Assembly: GCA_025359905.1 (NCBI GenBank)
Contig: JANYDF010000122.1
Location: 1-51,946, forward strand
Origin: Rhodospirillales bacterium
GTDB lineage: Bacteria > Pseudomonadota > Alphaproteobacteria > Acetobacterales > Acetobacteraceae
Direction of reading: 5' to 3'
Length of the DNA: 51,946 bases
Each line of letters opens with the position of its first letter. The stretch's first letter is position 1. Shown here in pieces: positions 34,807 through 45,516 of the stretch. The translations under genes and the position numbers were made by a program. The notes beneath the pieces were generated by a model that ran no database searches, was not told the origin of the DNA, and worked only from the letters and a program-made list of their open reading frames with translations.

Positions 34807-36393
34807 ATGCATCGCAGGCTTTTGCTCGCTGCTGTCGCGGCCCTGCCGCTGCTGGGCGCTTCGGCGGCCTATGCCGCGACGCCGGCCGACACCATCGTGA
34901 TCGCCAAGCAGATCGACGACCTGATCTCGCTCGACCCCGGCGAGGATTACGAGCTCTCGGGCGTCGAGGTCGCCACCAACATCTATGACCGGCTGCTGCG
35001 CTATGAAGCCGACGATGTGTCCAAGCTGATCGGTGGTGCGGCCGAAAGCTGGACCATCAGCCCCGACGGCAAGGTGTTCACCTTCAAGCTGCGCCAGAGC
35101 GAGTTCCACGACGGCACGCCGGTGACCGCCGAGGACGTGGCGTTCTCGCTGCAACGGGTGATCATCCTCGATAAGACCCCGGCCTTCCTGTTCACCCAGC
35201 TTGGCTGGACCAAGGACAATGTGAAGGATCAAGTGAAGGCCACGGCACCGGACGTGCTGCAATTCACCATCACCGCCGACCTCGCGCCCTCACTGGTGCT
35301 GAACCTGATGACCTCGATCACCGCCTCGGTGGTCGAGAAGAAGCTGGCGCTGGAGCATGAGGAGAAGGGCGATCTGGGCAACGGCTGGCTCAAGTCGCAC
35401 TCCGCCGCGTCGGGCGCCTACAAGCTGGTGGCCTGGAAGCCGAACGAGAGTGTGGTGCTGGAAGCTAACCCGAAATTCCATTTCGGAGCGCCGTCCAACA
35501 AGCGGGTGATCCTGCGCCATGTCCCGGAAACGGCTTCGCAATTGCTGCTGTTGACCAAAGGCGACGCCGATGTCGCCCGCAACCTGTCGCCCGATCAGCT
35601 TGCCTCGCTGGCCGGCAATAAGGACGTGAAGGTCGAAACCTTCGCCGGCTCGGATAGCTGGTACATGTCGATGAACGTCGCTGAAGAACACCTGAAGAAC
35701 CCGAAGGTGCGGCAGGCGATCAAGTACCTGGTTGACTACAAGGGGATGACCGACAGCTTCCTGAAGGGCCGCTTCTTCATCCATCAGACCTTCCTGCCGC
35801 AGGGCTTCCTGGGCGCGTCGGACTACAACCCGTTCACCTTCGACCCGGCCAAGGCCAAAGCGTTGCTGGCCGAAGCGGGCTATCCGGCTGGATTCGACCT
35901 GAAGCTGGATGCGCCGAACTCGTCGCCGTGGACTGAAATTGCCCAGTCGCTGCAACAAACACTTGGCCAGGGCGGTATTAAGGTCAGCATTCAGCCGGCG
36001 GAGCTGAAGTCGGTTCTGGGTACTTACCGCTCGCGCAAGCATCAACTGCTGATCGTCAACTGGGGGCCGGACTACTTCGATCCGCACACCAACGCGGATA
36101 GTTTTGCCCGTAACACCGACAATTCAGACAAGCCAGCCACCAAGCCGCTGGCGTGGCGTAATTCTTGGTACATCCCGGAGATCAGCGCCGAAACCGCAGC
36201 GGCGGCCAAGGAACTCGACACTGCCAAGCGTATCGCGATGTATGAGGACTTGCAGAAGAAGGTCACCGACGACGGGCCGTTCGTGCTGATGTTCCAAAGC
36301 TCGCAGCCCGATGCCATCCGCGCCAATGTCACCGGCTTCCATGAAGGTCTGACCGAGGACATCACGTTCTATCGGCTGATCAAGAAGAACTGA
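34807..36393 (+). CDS. ABC substrate-binding protein, family 5 (DppA/OppA-like)
   Basis: A 528-residue periplasmic binding protein. Signal peptide MHRRLLLAAVAALPLLGASA is cut after AYA, near residue 23. Family 5 motifs are GAAESWTISPDGKVFTFKLR, FHDGTPVTAEDVAFSLQR, VRQAIKYLVDYKGM, the cluster after DPAKAKALLAEAGYPAGFD, and NWGPDYFDPHT. The ligand could be a peptide, an opine, a sugar or a metal chelate. GGGAGAG lies about 9 bases before the ATG at 34807. It leads a five-gene importer operon; the first permease begins 3 bases after its stop, at a stem-loop. Confidence 0.92.
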   Translation: MHRRLLLAAVAALPLLGASAAYAATPADTIVIAKQIDDLISLDPGEDYELSGVEVATNIYDRLLRYEADDVSKLIGGAAESWTISPDGKVFTFKLRQSEFHDGTPVTAEDVAFSLQRVIILDKTPAFLFTQLGWTKDNVKDQVKATAPDVLQFTITADLAPSLVLNLMTSITASVVEKKLALEHEEKGDLGNGWLKSHSAASGAYKLVAWKPNESVVLEANPKFHFGAPSNKRVILRHVPETASQLLLLTKGDADVARNLSPDQLASLAGNKDVKVETFAGSDSWYMSMNVAEEHLKNPKVRQAIKYLVDYKGMTDSFLKGRFFIHQTFLPQGFLGASDYNPFTFDPAKAKALLAEAGYPAGFDLKLDAPNSSPWTEIAQSLQQTLGQGGIKVSIQPAELKSVLGTYRSRKHQLLIVNWGPDYFDPHTNADSFARNTDNSDKPATKPLAWRNSWYIPEISAETAAAAKELDTAKRIAMYEDLQKKVTDDGPFVLMFQSSQPDAIRANVTGFHEGLTEDITFYRLIKKN

Positions 36394-36396
36394 GCA

Positions 36397-37452
36397 TTGG
36401 CGGGTTCCGCCAAAGGCGGACGGTTCCGCGGTTACGGAATCGTCCGCCGCATCCTGAGCACACTGGTGTCGATGGTGCTGACCTTTCTGGGTCTCACCAT
36501 CGTTACTTTTTTTATCGGCCGGGTCATCCCGATTGACCCGGTGCTGGCGATTGTTGGGCCGAAGGCGTCCAACGAGACCTATGACCGGGTCCGGCTGGAA
36601 ATCGGCCTGGATTTGCCGTTGCCGGTGCAATACTGGCGCTATCTGTCCAAGGTCTTGCATGGCGACTTCGGTACTTCGGTGATTACCTCGCAGCCGGTGT
36701 TGCAGGATATGCTGCATGTATTTCCAGCGACGCTGGAACTGGCAGTGCTGGCGCTGATCATCGGCGTGGTATTCGGCGTGCCGCTGGGCGTTATTGCCGC
36801 GACGCACCGCGGGCGCTGGCAGGATCATTTGGTAAGATTGCTCAGTTTGTTCGGCTATTCCATGCCGGTGTTTTGGCTGGGCTTGATTGGATTACTGCTG
36901 TTTTATGCCAAGCTTGGCTGGGTCGAAGGACCGGGGCGGCTGGATATCGCGTTCGACGATATCGTGCCGACCGTTTCCGGCATGATCACCGTGGACGCCT
37001 TGATCGCCGGCGAGCACGACGTGTTCGTCAATGCCATGCAACACTTGGTGCTGCCTGCTTCGATCCTGGGGTATTTGTCGCTGGCCTATGTAGCGCGGAT
37101 GACGCGCAGTTTCATGCTGGGCCAGTTGCGCCAGGAATACGTGCTGGCGGCGATGGCCAAAGGGCTGAGCGGCTTTCGGGTGATTTGGATTCACGCGCTG
37201 GGCAATGTGTGGGTGCAGTTGATTACCGTGATTGCATTGACATTCGGCAGTCTGCTGGAAGGTGCGGTGTTGACCGAGACGGTATTTTCCTGGCCGGGTT
37301 TGGGCCTGTATATGAAAAATTCGCTGTTCAATGCCGATTTGAATGCCGTGCTGGGCGGCACGGTGCTGGTCGGCGTGGTCTATATTCTGCTAAATCTGAT
37401 CTCGGATCTGCTGTATCCGCTGTTCGATCCGCGCGCGCGGGGCCGTTCATGA
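36397..37452 (+). CDS. ABC permease, DppB-like
   Basis: A 351-residue permease. After an amphipathic N-terminus (YGIVRRILSTL) come six membrane segments and the EAA-type loop EYVLAAMAKGLSGFRVIWIHAL. LLEGAVLTETVFSWPGLGLY is characteristic of DppB/OppB. No ATG or GTG precedes the first membrane segment, so translation probably starts at TTG 36397, just 3 bases after the binding-protein stop and within reach of a hairpin at 36406-36420. Codon use is visibly more T-rich at third positions than in its neighbours. The stop overlaps the next start (ATGA). Confidence 0.88.
   Translation: MAGSAKGGRFRGYGIVRRILSTLVSMVLTFLGLTIVTFFIGRVIPIDPVLAIVGPKASNETYDRVRLEIGLDLPLPVQYWRYLSKVLHGDFGTSVITSQPVLQDMLHVFPATLELAVLALIIGVVFGVPLGVIAATHRGRWQDHLVRLLSLFGYSMPVFWLGLIGLLLFYAKLGWVEGPGRLDIAFDDIVPTVSGMITVDALIAGEHDVFVNAMQHLVLPASILGYLSLAYVARMTRSFMLGQLRQEYVLAAMAKGLSGFRVIWIHALGNVWVQLITVIALTFGSLLEGAVLTETVFSWPGLGLYMKNSLFNADLNAVLGGTVLVGVVYILLNLISDLLYPLFDPRARGRS
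36406..36420 (+). promoter_or_regulatory. Intercistronic hairpin between binding-protein and permease genes
   Basis: TCCGCC and GGCGGA pair perfectly around AAA, starting 12 bases after the binding-protein stop and inside the first codons of the DppB-like gene. Such hairpins in importer operons commonly protect the upstream mRNA and reduce permease translation. That role here is inferred from position. Confidence 0.45.
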
Positions 37453-38354
37453 GCGGCGTAACCTTGCGCGGCTGGCTGCTCGATGCTGCCCCCGCCAGCC
37501 GGCGGCAAGCGCGCTTCGGCCGCTGGTATCGTACTTGGTTAAGTTTCCAAAATAACAGCTTGGCGGTCGCCGGGCTGTTGATCGTGCTGGCGCTGGTGCT
37601 GTCGGCCATCGGTGCGCCGCTGATTGCCGACCCGCAGGCCGCCATTTTGCAGCACCTGGCGCAGCGCTTACAACCTGGGTCCGCCGCGCACTGGTTCGGC
37701 ACCGACGAATTGGGCCGCGACATTTTTGCCCGCATCGTGTTCGGCTCACGCATCACGCTGACCATCGTGGCACTGGTGAGCGCCATCGTGGTGCCGGTCG
37801 GCCTCGGCATCGGTCTGCCGGCCGGGTATTTCGGCGGCGTCGTCGATGCGGTGCTGATGCGGCTGACCGATATTTTCCTGGCGTTTCCCCGCCTCGTGCT
37901 GGCGCTGGCGTTTGCCGCCGCCCTCGGCCCAGGTATCGAGAACGCCGTTATCGCGATCGCTTTGACCGCATGGCCGCCCTACGCCCGCCTCGCTCGCGCC
38001 GAAACGCTGACCCGGCGCAATGCCGAGTTCGTGCAGGCGGCGGTGCTGCAAGGCGCGTCGCCCATCTCGATCCTGTTCCGCCAGATTGTGCCGCTGTGCC
38101 TGCCCTCGGTGGTGATCCGCCTCACTTTGGACATGGCTGGGATCATCATTACCGCCGCCGGACTTGGGTTCCTGGGACTTGGCGCGCAACCGCCCGCCCC
38201 GGAATGGGGCGCCATGGTGGCCTCGGGCCGTCAGGTGCTGCTCGATCAATGGTGGGTGGCGACCATCCCCGGCATCGCCATTTTCATTACTTCGGTCGGC
38301 TTCAACCTGCTCGGCGACGGATTGCGCGATGTCGCGGACGCGCGGTCGTCATGA
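37449..38354 (+). CDS. ABC permease, DppC-like
   Basis: A 301-residue permease with an N-terminal OppC-type segment (LAVAGLLIVLALVLSAIGAPLIAD), the HWFGTDELGRDIFARIVFGS motif typical of DppC/OppC, and the EAA loop EFVQAAVLQGASPISILFRQ. Its last motif is LLGDGLRDVADAR. Both ends are coupled by ATGA overlaps, to the DppB-like gene before and the ATPase gene after. Confidence 0.94.
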   Translation: MSGVTLRGWLLDAAPASRRQARFGRWYRTWLSFQNNSLAVAGLLIVLALVLSAIGAPLIADPQAAILQHLAQRLQPGSAAHWFGTDELGRDIFARIVFGSRITLTIVALVSAIVVPVGLGIGLPAGYFGGVVDAVLMRLTDIFLAFPRLVLALAFAAALGPGIENAVIAIALTAWPPYARLARAETLTRRNAEFVQAAVLQGASPISILFRQIVPLCLPSVVIRLTLDMAGIIITAAGLGFLGLGAQPPAPEWGAMVASGRQVLLDQWWVATIPGIAIFITSVGFNLLGDGLRDVADARSS

Positions 38355-39196
38355 GCGGCGCGCCACTGCTGTGCGTGCGCAATCTGCGGGTGACGTACCC
38401 TTCGGCACAGGGCGACACCCACGCGGTGCGCGATGTGAGTTTTACGCTGGGCCGCGAGCGGCTGGGCATCGTGGGCGAATCCGGCTCTGGGAAATCCACC
38501 ACTGGGCGCGCCATCATGGGACTGGTGCCGCCACCCGGCCGTGTCACCGCCGACGAACTGCGGCTTGGCGAGCTCGACCTGTGCCGCCTCAGCGAACGCG
38601 GCTTCCGCCAGTTGCGGGGGCGGCGGGTGGCGATGGTGCTGCAAGACCCGAAATACGCGCTGAATCCGGTGATGAGCATCGGCCGCCAGATCAGCGAAAC
38701 CCACCGCGCCCATGTCGGCGGTGGCAAGCCGGCGGCGCGGCGCGCGGCGCTGGAAATGCTGGAGGCGGTGCGCATTCGCGACCCCGAGCGGGTGTTCACG
38801 CTGTTCCCGCACGAGGTTTCCGGCGGGATGGGACAACGGGCGATGATCGCGATGATGCTGATCGCCAATCCCGAAGTTCTGATCGCTGACGAACCCACCT
38901 CGGCGCTCGACGCGACGATACAAACGCAAGTGCTGGCCATTCTCGATGAATTGGTGCGCGGGCGCGGCATGGGGCTGATCTTGATCAGCCACAATCTGCA
39001 TCTGGTCTCGGCGTTCTGCGACCGGGTACTGGTGATGTATGCCGGGCGCGTGGTGGAAACCTGCGAGGCTGGCAAACTGCGCGAGGCCAAGCACCCATAC
39101 ACGCGCGGACTGCTCGACGCGCTGCCGGAACTCGGGCGGCGGCGCGAGTTGCTGCCGCAGTTGCAGCGCGACCCGGCCTGGGCGGACGGCGCGTGA
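38351..39196 (+). CDS. ABC ATPase, DppD/NikD-like
   Basis: A 281-residue ATPase: Walker A GESGSGKSTTG, signature VSGGMGQRAMIAMML (Val for the usual Leu), Walker B EVLIADEPTSALDATIQ, and ISHNLHLVSAF with the switch His. After HPYTRGLL it stops, without the Cys-rich oligopeptide-type C-terminal domain of DppD/OppD. In that it resembles NikD-sized ATPases. Stop and next start overlap as GTGA. Confidence 0.92.
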   Translation: MSGAPLLCVRNLRVTYPSAQGDTHAVRDVSFTLGRERLGIVGESGSGKSTTGRAIMGLVPPPGRVTADELRLGELDLCRLSERGFRQLRGRRVAMVLQDPKYALNPVMSIGRQISETHRAHVGGGKPAARRAALEMLEAVRIRDPERVFTLFPHEVSGGMGQRAMIAMMLIANPEVLIADEPTSALDATIQTQVLAILDELVRGRGMGLILISHNLHLVSAFCDRVLVMYAGRVVETCEAGKLREAKHPYTRGLLDALPELGRRRELLPQLQRDPAWADGA

Positions 39197-39969
39197 TCCG
39201 GCTCGACCGGGTGACGGTGCGCTATGGCCATGGCCGCAACGCAATCGCGGCGGCCAGCGATATCTCGTTCGCGGTGGCGCCGGGGGCAGCGTTCGGGCTG
39301 GTCGGCGAGTCGGGCAGCGGCAAATCGACCGTGCTGCGTTCCATCGCCGGGCTGATCCCGCACGCCGAGGGGCAGGTGCAACTGGGCGGCGCCGCGATGC
39401 CGCCGCAGCGCAACCGGGCGCAGCGGCGGCTGGTGCAGATGGTGTTTCAGGACCCGTACGGCTCGCTGCACCCCAACCAGACGGTCGATCAGGCGCTCGC
39501 TTCGCCGCTGCGCATTCAAGGGTTGGACGGCGGCGAGCAACGCATTGCCACCGCACTGCGCGAAGTGGGGCTGGGCCCGGAGCATCGCTTCCGCTTCCCG
39601 CACCAACTGTCCGGCGGCCAGCGCCAGCGCGTGGCGATTGCCCGCGCGCTGATCGTTGCCCCACGTATTCTGTTACTAGACGAACCGACCAGTGCGCTGG
39701 ATGTTTCGGTGCAGGCGGAAATCCTGAATTTGCTGGTCCGGCTGCGGCGTGAGCGCGGTTTGACACTGCTGATGGTGAGCCACGATCTGGCGGTAATCGC
39801 GCATTTGTGCGACCGCGTCGGCGTGATGCAGCATGGTGCACTGGTGGAACTAACGTCGTCGGATGCGCTGGCGGCGGGGGCGGTGACGCATCCGCATACG
39901 CTGGAATTGCTGCGGTCGAATGCGGGTTACGACATGCGGGGTGCGGAGGCGGCACGGTTTGAGGCTTGA
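39193..39969 (+). CDS. ABC ATPase, DppF/NikE-like
   Basis: A 258-residue ATPase: Walker A GESGSGKSTV, Q-loop VFQDPYGSLHP, signature LSGGQRQRVAIARA, Walker B ILLLDEPTSALDVSVQ, and VSHDLAVIAHL. It is short like NikE (about 260 residues) and lacks the C-terminal extension of oligopeptide ATPases. The start is a GTG overlapping the DppD stop. Last gene of the importer. Confidence 0.92.
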   Translation: MIRLDRVTVRYGHGRNAIAAASDISFAVAPGAAFGLVGESGSGKSTVLRSIAGLIPHAEGQVQLGGAAMPPQRNRAQRRLVQMVFQDPYGSLHPNQTVDQALASPLRIQGLDGGEQRIATALREVGLGPEHRFRFPHQLSGGQRQRVAIARALIVAPRILLLDEPTSALDVSVQAEILNLLVRLRRERGLTLLMVSHDLAVIAHLCDRVGVMQHGALVELTSSDALAAGAVTHPHTLELLRSNAGYDMRGAEAARFEA

Positions 39970-40226
39970 GGAGGCGTTTGCCGTCGTCGCGTCGCAGGGT
40001 TACCGGGCGCTGCTGTACGTCGCTGGTCCCAATACGCGCACCGCAGCCATGCGGCGCAAAGGCCGGTTTGCGGCGGTGCGCGCAGGCGTATTTGATCCGC
40101 GTGGCCGTTTTAAGTGCTCACGGACTGCTATAGGAACCGGGCGCGCGATGGCGGCGGCGGTGGGCCATTTGTATTGGGGATGCGGGGACGGACGGCGCTG
40201 CACGGCCCCATCACTGGAGACCAGAC

Positions 40227-41255
40227 ATGAAGGTTGTCGCTTTCATCGGTGAGCCGCAATCCGCGCCAGGTCAGGCGCCATTTGTCGAGTCCGAGTGGCC
40301 AGATCCGGTGCTGCAACGGCCACATGATGTGCTGGTGCGGGTGCATGCGGTCTCGGTCAATCCGCGTGACTTGAAGAGCCGCGCCGCATTCCCAGCCTCG
40401 CCGGACAAGCCGCTTGTACTCGGCTACGACGCGTCTGGGGTCGTGGAGGCTGTCGGATCAGGTGTGACGCTGTTCCAGCCCGGTGATGCCGTTTTCTACG
40501 CTGGCGTGCTTGACCGGCCGGGTTCGAACGCGGCGCTGCAATTGGTCGACGAGCGGATCGCGGGCCGCAAGCCTGCGACACTCGATCACGCGACGGCGGC
40601 GGCTCTGCCGCTAACGGCGCTGACGGCGTATGAAATGCTGTTCGACCGGCTCGGCTTTGCGGCCGGGAGCGGCGAGGGCGAGGCGCTGCTTGTATTGGGC
40701 GGCGCTGGCGGCGTGCCATCGGTCGCCATTCAGTTGGCGAGGGCGCTGACGCGGCTGACGGTCATTGCCTCCGCCTCCCGCCCCGAAAGTGCTGCGCATG
40801 TCCGCGCGCTCGGTGCCCATCACGTGATCGATCACCGCCTGCCGCTCAAGGCGCAGATTGAGGCGCTTGGACTTCGCGAGCCGCTGCGGGCGGTGTTCTC
40901 GACACACACGACGCCGGAGGTCTGGACTGACCTCGCCGCCTGTCTCGCGCCGCAGGGACGCTTCGGCTTGATCGACGATCCGCCGCCGCTCGACCTCCGG
41001 CAGATGAAGATGAAAAGCATCTCGATACACTGGGAAGCCATGTTCACGCGGCCGATGTTTGCCACCCACGATATGATTCGCCAGCATGAGATCCTGAACA
41101 TCGTGGCTGGCCTGGTTGATGCAGGGCGGCTCAGACCGATCGCGACGCGCAATTTTGGGACGCTTGGGGTGGACAACCTTACCGCAGCCCACGCCGAGAT
41201 CGCCAAGGGGCACGCCATCGGCAAGATCGTGCTGACAGGATTTGCCGATGTCTGA
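40227..41255 (+). CDS. Zinc-independent MDR-family alcohol dehydrogenase/quinone reductase
   Basis: A 342-residue NAD(P)H-dependent oxidoreductase. The N-terminal GroES-like domain has VHAVSVNPRDLKSR and LGYDASGVVEAVG, the pattern of the ZADH/quinone-oxidoreductase group, which lacks zinc ligands. The cofactor motif near 153 is GGAGGVPSVAIQLAR, with Pro where the family usually has Gly. Substrate unknown. GGAGA lies before the ATG. The 257 bases upstream carry no gene I can support. Its last 8 bases overlap the hydratase gene. Confidence 0.88.
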   Translation: MKVVAFIGEPQSAPGQAPFVESEWPDPVLQRPHDVLVRVHAVSVNPRDLKSRAAFPASPDKPLVLGYDASGVVEAVGSGVTLFQPGDAVFYAGVLDRPGSNAALQLVDERIAGRKPATLDHATAAALPLTALTAYEMLFDRLGFAAGSGEGEALLVLGGAGGVPSVAIQLARALTRLTVIASASRPESAAHVRALGAHHVIDHRLPLKAQIEALGLREPLRAVFSTHTTPEVWTDLAACLAPQGRFGLIDDPPPLDLRQMKMKSISIHWEAMFTRPMFATHDMIRQHEILNIVAGLVDAGRLRPIATRNFGTLGVDNLTAAHAEIAKGHAIGKIVLTGFADV

Positions 41256-42045
41256 ATTGCCGCCAGCGGCGTTGCAATCCGCCGCCGAATTCCTGCAAGG
41301 CTTGTGGCGCGAGGGGCGGCACGCGGACGCATTGCCCTCGGCATCGCGTCCGCTGTCGCGCGCCGACGGCTATGCAATTCAGGCGTTGATCGAAACGTAT
41401 AGCGCGGCACCGGTGCGCGGTTGGAAGATCGCGGCAACCAGCACTGCGGGCCAACGTCACATTAATGTGGATGGCCCGCTGGCCGGGCGTTTATTGGCGG
41501 AAAAAGTCGTCCCCTTGGGCCAACCGGTGTCGCTCGGCACCAATCGGATGCGGGTCGCCGAGATCGAATTCGTGTTTCGTATGGGCCAATCGCTGCCGCC
41601 GCGCCCGGCGCCTTACACGCACGGCGAGGTGATGGCGGCGGTTGCTGGCCTGCACCTCGGCATCGAAGTTCCCGATTCCCGCTATTTGGATTTCACCGCC
41701 GTCGGCGCGCCGCAACTGATCGCCGACAACGCCTGCGCCGATCAGTTTGTGCTTGGACCAGAGGTGACAGCCGCATGGCGGGCGTGCGATCTGGCGGCAC
41801 ACGCCGTGCTGGGGCGCACCGCGCACGGGATCGTGCATGAGGGGCGCGGCGCCAACGTGCTCGGCGATCCGCGCGTTGCGCTGACCTGGCTGGCCAATGA
41901 ACTCAGCCGATTTGGCTGTGTGCTGGGCGAGGGCCAGATCGTCACCACCGGCACCTGTGTTGTGCCATTGCCCATCGGGCCGGGCGATGTGGTCATCGGC
42001 GACTATGGGAATTTCGGTACATTTCAGGTCGAATTTACGGCCTGA
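41248..42045 (+). CDS. 2-keto-4-pentenoate hydratase/decarboxylase-family (FAH superfamily)
   Basis: A 265-residue enzyme of the MhpD/XylJ type. Metal-ligand glutamates are E105 and E107 in VAEIEFVFR and E140 in LGIEVPDSR, and K60 in GWKIAAT fits the active site. The family hydrates 2-hydroxypentadienoate or decarboxylates 2-oxohex-3-enedioate in meta-cleavage of aromatics; no other meta-cleavage genes are nearby, so the real substrate is open. The ATG at 41248 has AGGA upstream and lies inside the end of the MDR gene, so the two are co-expressed. Confidence 0.87.
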   Translation: MSELPPAALQSAAEFLQGLWREGRHADALPSASRPLSRADGYAIQALIETYSAAPVRGWKIAATSTAGQRHINVDGPLAGRLLAEKVVPLGQPVSLGTNRMRVAEIEFVFRMGQSLPPRPAPYTHGEVMAAVAGLHLGIEVPDSRYLDFTAVGAPQLIADNACADQFVLGPEVTAAWRACDLAAHAVLGRTAHGIVHEGRGANVLGDPRVALTWLANELSRFGCVLGEGQIVTTGTCVVPLPIGPGDVVIGDYGNFGTFQVEFTA

Positions 42046-42063
42046 TACCAGATCTCGCTGACC

Positions 42064-42138
42064 AAATCTCATCGTCGTTGCCGGGCTTGACCCGGCGATG
42101 AGGATTCAATGGATCATGGGTTCTCGCCCATGAGATTT
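42064..42138. repeat. REP-like palindromic element between convergent genes
   Basis: A nested set of inverted repeats fills the gap between the hydratase and kinase genes. Outer 9-bp arms lie at 42064-42072 and 42130-42138. Inside are CCGGG-CTTGA-CCCGG (42081-42095) and CATGGG-N6-CCCATG (42115-42132); the latter competes with the outer arm. The core TGCCGGGCTTGACCCGGC is familiar from dispersed palindromes in alphaproteobacterial genomes. It probably also stops transcription from both sides. Confidence 0.6.
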
Positions 42139-42142
42139 GCTA

Positions 42143-44941
<2,799 letters not shown>

Positions 44942-44946
44942 CGCCG

Positions 44947-45495
44947 CTACCCCTGGCCCGACACGACGATGGCAACCTTCAGCAGATACGCGCGCAGCGT
45001 CAGCCCCACCCGCGTGGCGGCCGCAGGATTGACCGCGAATTGCACCCGTCCATCGGCGACCACGAAATTGATCATGCCGCCTTGCGTGGCGAAGCCCGGC
45101 GTGTCGGCCACCGTCAGCACTGGCTTGCTGCCCAACCGTTCTAGCACTTGCAGCCGTCCGGCCGTATCCAGGGCGCCGATGAACGCGATATGACAGTCAC
45201 CGAGGCCGTCGCGCGCCGTGATATACTGAATCCGCAAAGGGCGGCCGGCGATCAGTTTGCCCTCGATCGCCCCCAGCGCTGGCCCGAACGGGTCGCCGCC
45301 AACCACGCACAGTACTAACGGTGCATTGGCGGTGGTGAAGGCGCTGGCTGGCCAGTCGACGAACTTGGCGAAATTATACAGGTAGGCGGCCTTTACGTCG
45401 TATTCTGACGCCGCGCGTGCCGCGCTGATGCTGCCGCCGGCCAGCGCCAGCGCGAACAACAGCAGCCGGACGACGCGCGCGCCGCCGAACATCAT
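44947..45495 (-). CDS. YfiR-family periplasmic regulator (DUF4154)
   Basis: A 182-residue exported protein: signal peptide cut after ARA near residue 28, then [19 protein letters not shown], the diagnostic start of the YfiR family, and [19 protein letters not shown] near the end. C63 and C101 match the first disulfide pair of Pseudomonas YfiR; the second pair is absent. YfiR holds the CHASE8 diguanylate cyclase YfiN inactive in the periplasm. Here the adjacent gene encodes a kinase with a CHASE8-like sensor, so I infer that this YfiR controls that kinase. Genes on both sides are within 21 bases, indicating one operon. Confidence 0.9.
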   Translation of the reverse strand: MMFGGARVVRLLLFALALAGGSISAARAASEYDVKAAYLYNFAKFVDWPASAFTTANAPLVLCVVGGDPFGPALGAIEGKLIAGRPLRIQYITARDGLGDCHIAFIGALDTAGRLQVLERLGSKPVLTVADTPGFATQGGMINFVVADGRVQFAVNPAAATRVGLTLRAYLLKVAIVVSGQG

Positions 45496-45516
45496 TGCCT
45501 GGCCATCTGCGGCGGT

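Noticed and set aside
39970-40226. A gene or remnant between the DppF-like and MDR genes
   Set aside because: The frame that stays open here has no family-like sequence and no ribosome binding site; I see only ordinary intergenic DNA before the MDR start.
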